From Clostridiales bacterium (GTDB lineage Bacteria; Bacillota; Clostridia; Christensenellales; Aristaeellaceae), in NCBI GenBank assembly GCA_012514225.1, contig JAAZAQ010000228.1, positions 1-11,666 on the forward strand: 11,666 nt of DNA, in the 5' to 3' direction. The position numbers were made by a program, and so were the translations under genes. Shown here piece after piece: positions 6,088-11,666 of this stretch. Below the pieces are notes generated by a model. It did not search any database and was not told where the DNA came from. It worked only from the letters and a program-made list of their open reading frames with translations. Each line of letters starts with the position of its first letter. Position 1 is the stretch's first letter.

Positions 6088-8303
6088 GCGACTTCCGCCT
6101 GAAGCCCGACGCGCCGCTGGACGTGCGCGAAATCCTCAGGGACCTGGAGCATTACCGCCCCCGCCGCCGCGGGTGGACCTGGCGCAGGCCCGCGCCGGGC
6201 CTCGTGCTGCACGGGTTTTCCTTCAGGGACGCGTCCGAGTCCCTCAAGCGCTCCGTGCCCCTGCCGCCCGCCCACCACTTCGGCGGCATCGACCCCCAGC
6301 CCGCGCCGGTCATCACGACCGAAATCGCCTCCGGCCGGTTTGAGGACGATATCCGCCGCATGCGCATGGCCGCCCACCACGGGGCCGACCACATCATGGT
6401 CATCCGCACCGCCGGCCAGAGCCACTTCGACGGCCTCATCGAGGGGACGCCCCAGGGCGTGGGCGGCGTGCCCATCACGCGCAAGCAGCTGCGCGCCCAG
6501 CGCAAGGCGCTGGACCTCATCGAGGACGAGGTCGGCCGCCCCATCAACTACCATTCCTACGTCTCCGGCGTCGCGGGGCCTGAAATCGCGGTGCTCTTCG
6601 CCGAGGAGGGCGTCAACGGCGCCCACCAGGACCCCCAGTACAACGTGATTTACCGCAACATCAACATGGTGCGCTCCTTCGTTGACGCCTGTGAGTCCAA
6701 GACCGTCATGGCCTGGGCGGACATGGCGCAGATCGACGGCGCGCACAACGCCAACGCCACCGCCCGGGACGCCTGGAAGGTGATGCCGGAGTTGATGGTG
6801 CAGCACGCCGTCAACGCCAGCTTCTCCCTGGGCTGCGGCATGCCAAGGGACCTGGTCTGCCTGTCCACCGTGCCGCCCACCGCGGCGCCCGCCCCCAGCC
6901 TGTACATGGACCTGCCCTACGCGGTGGCGCTGCGCGAGCTGTTCACCGGCTTCCGCATGCGCGCGCAGATGAACACCAAGTACATCCAGTCCTCCGTCCG
7001 GGAGGCCACCGTCACCCACGTGCTCAACATGCTCGTCTCCAAGCTCACCAGCGCCGACATCCAGTCCACCATCACCCCGGACGAGGGTCGCAACGTGCCC
7101 TGGCACATCTACAACGTCGAGGCCTGCGACACCGCGCGGCAGACCTTTTCGGGTCTGGACGGGCTGATGGAGATGGTCGAACTGAAGGCCGCCGGCCCCT
7201 TGCGGGAAAAGGCCCGGGAGCTCAAGGAGCGCGCCGTGCTGTTCATGGAGGAGCTGCTGGAGAACGGCGGTTACTTCGAGGGCGTCGCCGCCGGGCAGTT
7301 CGTGGACTCCGGCCTGTATCCCGAGCGCGCGGGCGACGGCATCCGCCGCGCGGTCGACGGCGGCATCGGCGCGGGCACGGTCGTCCTGCGCGAAAAGGAC
7401 TACCTGGCCCCCGTCACCGCCCACTACGGCTACAACAACCTGTCCCAGTACGGCCTCATGGAGGGGGAGGACCCCGCCCGCCTCATCGGCGGGTGCACCT
7501 TCCAGAAGCCGGAGCTCATCCGCTATATCGACGAGCTGGACGAGACGGACAACGTCTCCGTCCGTATGGCCGAGCACGAGCGCCTGCGCCAGCCCGGCGC
7601 GGAGGGCATCCAGCCGGAAATGGAGTGGCTGGGCGACGGCGTGGTGCTGCTGACGATGTTCTTCCCCGCGGAGGCCCGTCTCGCCCAGGCGGCCGCCCTG
7701 GAGGCGGCCCGCCGGATGAAGCTGCGGGAGGCGGAGGTCATCTCGGTGGAAATCATGCACCCGGTGGACGGGACCCGGGTCGAGGTGAAGGCCAGGGTTC
7801 CCTTCGAGATGGACATCGCGGGCCTGACGCTGCCCAAGGAGCCGGAGGTGATGGGCGAGGACGCCCTGCGCGAGGCCTTCGCCGCACGGCCAATGACCGT
7901 GGTGTGCGGCACGGTGGGCGAGGACGAGCACTCGGTCGGCCTGCGTGAAATCATCGACATCAAGCACGGCGGCATTGAAAAGTACGGCATCAGCGTGCAC
8001 TACCTGGGCACCTCCGTGCCGCCGGAGAAGCTGGTCAACGCGGCCGTCGAGCTGGGCGCGCAGGCCATCCTGGCCTCCGCCGTCATCAGCCATGACAACA
8101 TCCACTACAAGAACATCGCCCTGGTGGACCGCCTGGCCCGGGAGATGGGGGTGCGGGACCGCCTGGTCTTCCTGGCCGGCGGCACCCAGGTCACGCCCGA
8201 ACTGGCGCGGGAGGCCGGGGCGGACGAGGGCTTCGGCCGGGGTACCCGCGGCGCGCACGTCGCGACCGCGCTGGCCCGGCTGAGGGAAGCGCGGGACCTT
8301 TGA
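6084..8303 (+). CDS. oraE: D-ornithine 4,5-aminomutase, E (large, catalytic) subunit
   Basis: Large subunit carrying both cofactors of D-ornithine 4,5-aminomutase. The product is 739 aa, close to the clostridial OraE. The N-terminal two thirds contain the TIM-barrel part, with the conserved stretch RTAGQSHFDGLIEGTPQG near residues 110-130. The C-terminal Rossmann domain has the base-off B12 motif DxHxxG (Asp614, His616, Gly619), and His616 would be the lower cobalt ligand. Lys627 lies exactly 11 residues after that histidine, the same spacing as His618 and Lys629 of the Clostridium sticklandii enzyme, where the lysine holds PLP. A glycine motif FLAGGTQ follows. Lysine 5,6-aminomutase is the nearest relative but splits its domains differently. 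It starts in an ATGA overlap with oraS. Confidence 0.96.
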   Translation: MSDFRLKPDAPLDVREILRDLEHYRPRRRGWTWRRPAPGLVLHGFSFRDASESLKRSVPLPPAHHFGGIDPQPAPVITTEIASGRFEDDIRRMRMAAHHGADHIMVIRTAGQSHFDGLIEGTPQGVGGVPITRKQLRAQRKALDLIEDEVGRPINYHSYVSGVAGPEIAVLFAEEGVNGAHQDPQYNVIYRNINMVRSFVDACESKTVMAWADMAQIDGAHNANATARDAWKVMPELMVQHAVNASFSLGCGMPRDLVCLSTVPPTAAPAPSLYMDLPYAVALRELFTGFRMRAQMNTKYIQSSVREATVTHVLNMLVSKLTSADIQSTITPDEGRNVPWHIYNVEACDTARQTFSGLDGLMEMVELKAAGPLREKARELKERAVLFMEELLENGGYFEGVAAGQFVDSGLYPERAGDGIRRAVDGGIGAGTVVLREKDYLAPVTAHYGYNNLSQYGLMEGEDPARLIGGCTFQKPELIRYIDELDETDNVSVRMAEHERLRQPGAEGIQPEMEWLGDGVVLLTMFFPAEARLAQAAALEAARRMKLREAEVISVEIMHPVDGTRVEVKARVPFEMDIAGLTLPKEPEVMGEDALREAFAARPMTVVCGTVGEDEHSVGLREIIDIKHGGIEKYGISVHYLGTSVPPEKLVNAAVELGAQAILASAVISHDNIHYKNIALVDRLAREMGVRDRLVFLAGGTQVTPELAREAGADEGFGRGTRGAHVATALARLREARDL

Positions 8304-9682
8304 GCGCGCGCGAGGTCAGGGCGGACGCCCTGGTCGCGGAAATCGGCTCCACGACCACCCTGGTCAGCGCCTTTTCGGGGCTGGCCGGGGCGCCCCGCTT
8401 TTTAGGCCAGGGCATGGCGCCCACCACCGCGCTGGAGGGCGACGTGACCCGCGGGCTCGACGCCGCCATCGGGGACCTGAAGACCCGGCTGGGCGCCCCC
8501 GGATTGACCTGGCGGGAGATGTACGCCGCCTCCAGCGCGGCGGGCGGCCTGTCCATGAGCGTACACGGCCTGGTCTACGACATGACCGCCCGCGCGGCGC
8601 AGATGGCCGCCCTGGGCGCCGGCGCGGTGGTGCGCCAGGTCACGGCGGGCAAAATGGGGGAGGAGGAGCAGCGCGCGCTCCGGGACCTGACGCCCAACCT
8701 CATCCTGCTGGCGGGCGGCACCGACTACGGCGACCGGGAGACCGTGCTGCACAACGCCCGGGCCATCGCCGGCCTGCGGCTGGGCATCCCCGCGGTGTAC
8801 GCCGGCAACAGCCAGGCGGCCGCGCAGGCGGAAAGAATCTTCAGGGACGAGGGGCAGCCCCTCGCCGTCATCGAGAACGTCTACCCCCGCCTGGACGAGC
8901 TGAACGTGGAGCCCGCCCGGTGCGCCATCCAGGACCTGTTCGAGAAGCACATCGTCCGCGCGCCCGGCATGGCGCGCATCCGCGACAGGGTCGGCGGCGC
9001 CATCCTGCCCACCCCCGGCGCGGTCATGGAGGCGCTGCGGCTGCTGCACCCCCTGCTGGGGGACCTGCTGGCGGTGGACGTCGGCGGCGCCACCACCGAC
9101 GTGCATTCGGCCGCCCGGGGCAGCGAGGAAATCGCCCGCATCCAGACCCAGCCCGAGCCCTTCTTCAAGCGCACTGTCGAGGGCGACCTGGGCGTCTTCC
9201 TGAACGCCCGCCGCGTGGCCGCGCAGGCAGGCGCCGAAAAGCTCGACCGCGAACTGAGCCTGGACACGGAGGCCCTGCTGGCCGCCTGGCCGCCGGTGCC
9301 GGAGACCGAAGCCCAGCAACGGCTGGCCGCGCGCCTGGCCGCGGAGGCCGGCGCCATCGCCGTCTCGCGCCACGCCGGCCGCGTCCGGGAGGTTTTCCTG
9401 CCGGAGGGCCGGCGCCGCTTCGCCCAGGGCAAGGACCTGAGCGAGGCCGCCACCCTCGTCGCCACCGGCGGCGCCCTGACCCGTCTCCCGGGCCGCAAGG
9501 CCGCGCTCGCCCGCCTGCGGGACCTGAACGCCTCCGGCGCCCTGCTCTACCCCAGGCCCGGCGCGCTGCGGGTGCTGGCGGACGGGCGCTACCTGATGGC
9601 CGCGCTGGGCACCCTGAGCCGCGCCTGGCCGGAGGCGGCGACGGCCCTGCTGATGGAAAGCCTCGAGGAGGTAACGCTATGA
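8300..9682 (+). CDS. GlmL/MutL-family ASKHA ATPase, probable ornithine aminomutase reactivating factor
   Basis: Member of the GlmL/MutL family found next to B12-dependent mutases such as glutamate mutase. Its place directly after oraE suggests that it exchanges damaged cobalamin on OraE using ATP; this role is inferred. The product is 460 aa, normal for the family. The actin/Hsp70-type nucleotide fold shows phosphate-1 motif VAEIGSTTT (residues 12-20), phosphate-2 motif DVGGATTD (260-267), and a late Gly-rich VATGGALTRLPG segment. The start is TTG at 8300: no ATG or GTG lies in frame before the conserved VAEIG motif, and the TTGA at 8300-8303 overlaps the oraE stop. The ribosome site is weak, so translation probably depends on ribosomes finishing oraE. 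It is not DNA mismatch-repair MutL. Confidence 0.9.
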   Translation: MSAREVRADALVAEIGSTTTLVSAFSGLAGAPRFLGQGMAPTTALEGDVTRGLDAAIGDLKTRLGAPGLTWREMYAASSAAGGLSMSVHGLVYDMTARAAQMAALGAGAVVRQVTAGKMGEEEQRALRDLTPNLILLAGGTDYGDRETVLHNARAIAGLRLGIPAVYAGNSQAAAQAERIFRDEGQPLAVIENVYPRLDELNVEPARCAIQDLFEKHIVRAPGMARIRDRVGGAILPTPGAVMEALRLLHPLLGDLLAVDVGGATTDVHSAARGSEEIARIQTQPEPFFKRTVEGDLGVFLNARRVAAQAGAEKLDRELSLDTEALLAAWPPVPETEAQQRLAARLAAEAGAIAVSRHAGRVREVFLPEGRRRFAQGKDLSEAATLVATGGALTRLPGRKAALARLRDLNASGALLYPRPGALRVLADGRYLMAALGTLSRAWPEAATALLMESLEEVTL

Positions 9683-10752
9683 ACGCCCTTCCCGCCATCC
9701 AGGCGGATTTGCGCCTGCTGTCCCAGAACGCCCGCACCATCCTGGACGCCTGCCGGCGGCACGGGGTGGAGCTGAGCGTCGTCACCAAGGCGGTCTGCGC
9801 CGACCCGCACATCGCCCGGCTGCTCGCGTCTTCCGGCGCGGCGTCCCTGGCGGACTCCCGCGTGGAAAACCTGCGCGCGCTGCCGGATTCCCTGCCCCGG
9901 CTCTCCCTGCGCGTGGCCGACCCCGCCCAGGCGGAGGAGCTGGCGCTGTGCGCCCAGCAAAGCCTCCAGTCCACCCCGGAGGCCGTCCTGGCCCTGGGGG
10001 AGGCGACCCGCAAACTGGGCCGGCGCCACGCGGTCATCCTGATGGCCGACCTGGGCGACCTGCGCGAGGGCGTCTACCACCGGGAGGAGCGGCTGCTGCA
10101 GGACCTGGCCGCGCTGACGCTGTCCTTTCCCTCGCTGGAGCTGCTGGGCGTCGGCGCCAACCTGACCTGCTTTGGCGGCATCCTGCCCGACGGGGACAAC
10201 CTGGGCCGCCTGGTCGCGCTGGCGGAGGGCCTCAGGCGCCGCTTCGACGTCCCCCTGCCCCTGGTCTCCGGCGGCAACTCCAGCTCCCTCCACCTGCTCT
10301 TCGAGGGCCGGCTGCCCCGGGGCGTCAACCACCTGCGGGTGGGGGAGGGCCTGCTGCTGGGCATGGACACGTCAAGCGGCAAGCCCTTCCCCCACCTGTC
10401 CCAGCACGCCTTCACCCTCTTCGCACGCCTGGTCGAGGTCTACGAGAAGCCCTCCCGGCCCGAGGGGCGGACGGGCCCCAACGCCTTTGGCGAGGCGGTC
10501 TCCTTCCCGGACCTGGGGCCCATGCGCCGCGGCATCCTGGCCGTCGGCCGGCAGGACACCGACGAGGCGCGGCTGACCCCCCTGGATCCGGGCGTGCGCG
10601 TCCTGGGCGCCAGCTCCGACCATCTGCTGGTGGATTTGACCCGCGCCGGGCAGTATACTGTCGGGGACACCCTGGGCTTCACCCCCGGCTACGGCGCGCT
10701 GCTGCGCGCCTACACCAGCCCCTACGTGCGCCGGGTGACGGCGGGGGACTGA
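9679..10752 (+). CDS. orr: Ornithine racemase (PLP-dependent)
   Basis: Converts L-ornithine to D-ornithine, the substrate of OraS/OraE, and so links the arginine deiminase half of the operon to the aminomutase half. The product is 357 aa, the usual size, with an alanine-racemase-type N-terminal TIM barrel. The PLP lysine is Lys37 in VVTKAVCAD; a mid-domain segment MADLGDLREG and the phosphate-contacting GGNSSS (198-203), followed by LRVGEGLLLG, match the ornithine-racemase/YhfX-like branch. The start is ATG 9679, in an ATGA overlap with the preceding stop and with GAGGAGG 7 bases upstream. The frame stays open far upstream, but that part overlaps the ATPase gene and is not real. Another amino-acid racemase is possible by fold, but the context favours ornithine. 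Confidence 0.93.
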   Translation: MNALPAIQADLRLLSQNARTILDACRRHGVELSVVTKAVCADPHIARLLASSGAASLADSRVENLRALPDSLPRLSLRVADPAQAEELALCAQQSLQSTPEAVLALGEATRKLGRRHAVILMADLGDLREGVYHREERLLQDLAALTLSFPSLELLGVGANLTCFGGILPDGDNLGRLVALAEGLRRRFDVPLPLVSGGNSSSLHLLFEGRLPRGVNHLRVGEGLLLGMDTSSGKPFPHLSQHAFTLFARLVEVYEKPSRPEGRTGPNAFGEAVSFPDLGPMRRGILAVGRQDTDEARLTPLDPGVRVLGASSDHLLVDLTRAGQYTVGDTLGFTPGYGALLRAYTSPYVRRVTAGD

Positions 10753-10763
10753 AAGGAGGCGCG

Positions 10764-11372
10764 ATGGCCTTCCTCATCCGGATGGGCCGCCCGCAGGACG
10801 CGGACGGCATCGCCCAGACCGTCGCCGAGGCCTTCTACCCCGAGTTCCGGCGGCTGTCCAGGGACCCCGCCCGCCTGGCGAAGGCGCTGTCCGGCATGGT
10901 GGACCCCGCGCGCTTCGCCGTGGCGGAGGAGGGGGAGACCGGCGAAATCGTCGGCGCCGCCGCGCTGTCGGACGGCGCGGGCTATGCCATCACCGCCCGC
11001 CGGGACGCGCTGGCGCGGGCCCTGGGCGCCGTCCGGGGCGGCCTGTCCTTCGGCGTCCTGAAAAGGGAGCTGCAGCGGCCGGCGCGCTTCGCGCCCGGCC
11101 AGGCCCAGGTGGATTTCGTCGGCGTCAGGCTTCGGGCACGGGGGCGGGGCCTGGCGCGCGGCATCCTGGCCTTCCTGCTGTCCCGGGGCGGCTACGCGCG
11201 CTACACCCTGGACGTGATGGAGGGCAACGAGCGGGTGCTGCCGCTGTACGCCGGCCTGGGCTTCCGCGAAATCCGCCGGGAAAAGGAAAAGGGCGGCTGG
11301 TACAAGGGCTTCTCCTTCCGCTACGTGATGGAGCGTCCCGGGCAGGAAACGGGCGGGGGCGGCCTGCCTTGA
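10764..11372 (+). CDS. GNAT-family N-acetyltransferase, substrate unknown
   Basis: Predicted cytoplasmic acetyl-CoA-dependent acetyltransferase of 202 aa. The N-terminal beta-1/alpha-1 region (residues 3-30) reads as a GNAT domain (IRMGRPQDADGIAQTVAEAF). The acetyl-CoA pyrophosphate loop R-x-x-G-x-G is at 124-129 (RARGRG), and the C-terminal N-x(6)-Y-x-x-x-GF motif is at 155-167, with Tyr162 as the likely general acid. AAAGGAGG lies 4 bases before the ATG, and the gene begins 11 bases after the orr stop, so it is co-transcribed. Its position between orr and arcC suggests a substrate from this pathway (ornithine, 2,4-diaminopentanoate or another amine), but nothing in the sequence proves it. 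The C-terminus ends in a short Gly-rich tail. Confidence 0.88.
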   Translation: MAFLIRMGRPQDADGIAQTVAEAFYPEFRRLSRDPARLAKALSGMVDPARFAVAEEGETGEIVGAAALSDGAGYAITARRDALARALGAVRGGLSFGVLKRELQRPARFAPGQAQVDFVGVRLRARGRGLARGILAFLLSRGGYARYTLDVMEGNERVLPLYAGLGFREIRREKEKGGWYKGFSFRYVMERPGQETGGGGLP

Positions 11373-11394
11373 ATCCCACTTGAAGGAGCAAACG

Positions 11395-11666
11395 ATGAAC
11401 ACCCTGGTCGTCGCCCTGGGCGGCAACGCCCTGCAGCGATCCGGCATGCCCGCGGACGCGGACAGCCAGCTGGCGGTCGTGCGAAAGACCGCAGCCCAGC
11501 TGCTTCACATCCTCAAAACCGGACGGCCCATGGCCGTCGTGCACGGCAACGGGCCCCAGGTGGGCCGCATCGTGCTGCAAAACGAGGCCGCGGCGGCGGT
11601 GACCCCGCCGATGCCCTTCGACGTGTGCGGCGCGATGAGCCAGGGCATGATCGGCTACCACATCCA
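11395..11666 (+). CDS. arcC: Carbamate kinase, N-terminal 90 residues (cut by the window end)
   Basis: Transfers the phosphoryl group of carbamoyl phosphate to ADP, giving ATP, ammonia and CO2, the energy-yielding end of the arginine deiminase pathway. The frame is open to the last base. The start shows the amino-acid-kinase motif VVALGGNAL (residues 5-13), then HGNGPQVG (50-57), both diagnostic for carbamate kinases, and DVCGAMSQGMIGY near the edge. GAAGGAG lies 6 bases before the ATG. It is 22 bases downstream of the GNAT gene, with no terminator, and so belongs to the same operon although eight genes separate it from arcB, which makes its substrate. Full length is normally about 310 aa. 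Confidence 0.95.
   Translation, partial: MNTLVVALGGNALQRSGMPADADSQLAVVRKTAAQLLHILKTGRPMAVVHGNGPQVGRIVLQNEAAAAVTPPMPFDVCGAMSQGMIGYHI

Larger units (their letters stand above)
701..11666 (+). other. Single operon for arginine and ornithine fermentation (arcA-arcB-ord-ortA-ortB-oraS-oraE-reactivase-orr-GNAT-arcC)
   Basis: Eleven genes in the same direction have gaps of at most 34 bases, and six junctions overlap: ord/ortA 11, ortA/ortB 11, ortB/oraS 14, oraS/oraE 4, oraE/reactivase 4 and reactivase/orr 4 bases. No rho-independent terminator or internal promoter was seen between them. The products form one continuous route from arginine to acetyl-CoA, alanine, ammonia, CO2 and ATP. The operon continues past the right edge. 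Confidence 0.85.

Noticed and set aside
5973..8258. Very long open frame on the minus strand opposite oraE (and similar ones opposite arcA, arcB, ord, ortB and orr)
   Set aside because: The plus-strand genes have G/C at nearly every third position, which removes stops from the antisense frames. The predicted proteins are low-complexity, rich in His, Gln, Arg, Gly and Ala, and match no family.
8920..9678. Upstream in-frame extension of orr giving a 610-residue protein
   Set aside because: It overlaps the reactivase gene in another frame, is Arg/Pro/Gly-rich without motifs, and ATG 9679 has a strong ribosome site and the expected protein length.
8300..9682. DNA mismatch repair MutL
   Set aside because: The sequence has ASKHA phosphate motifs (EIGSTTT, DVGGATTD) and not the GHKL ATPase motifs of repair MutL; the shared name is historical.
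9948..10763. Upstream extension of the GNAT frame through orr
   Set aside because: Same G+C artefact; the GNAT fold begins at ATG 10764 with AAAGGAGG directly upstream.

Overview
The window is a single amino-acid-fermentation gene cluster in a high-G+C (third codon positions almost all G or C), probably strictly anaerobic bacterium. The arginine deiminase and Stickland-type ornithine genes suggest a high-G+C Clostridia/Firmicutes or Synergistota-like fermenter. That placement is inferred from gene content only and is weak. There is no rRNA, tRNA, mobile element or CRISPR array.

Layout: the left end (1-546, minus strand) is the N-terminal part of an MscS-type mechanosensitive channel with its own near-consensus promoter. 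A 154-base divergent intergenic region (547-700) follows, holding that promoter, a probable promoter for the rightward operon and two overlapping perfect dyads. From 701 to the right edge everything is on the plus strand, densely packed and often overlapping: arcA (arginine deiminase), arcB (catabolic ornithine carbamoyltransferase), ord (2,4-diaminopentanoate dehydrogenase), ortA and ortB (2-amino-4-ketopentanoate thiolase), oraS and oraE (B12/PLP-dependent D-ornithine 4,5-aminomutase), a GlmL/MutL-family ASKHA ATPase (probable aminomutase reactivase), orr (ornithine racemase), a GNAT acetyltransferase, and arcC (carbamate kinase, cut by the window edge).

The genes form one pathway. ArcA and ArcB turn arginine into ornithine plus carbamoyl phosphate, and ArcC makes ATP from the latter. 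Orr racemises L-ornithine to D-ornithine. OraS/OraE move the terminal amino group to give 2,4-diaminopentanoate, Ord oxidises this to 2-amino-4-oxopentanoate with release of ammonia and NAD(P)H, and OrtA/OrtB cleave it with CoA to acetyl-CoA and alanine (D-alanine in the characterised clostridial pathway). The cluster therefore looks like an arginine-to-acetyl-CoA operon in which the ornithine degradation block sits inside the arc operon, between arcAB and arcC. No arginine/ornithine antiporter (ArcD) is visible. Each enzyme family is known. The less ordinary features are the merged gene order, the GNAT gene embedded in it and the dyad-rich control region.
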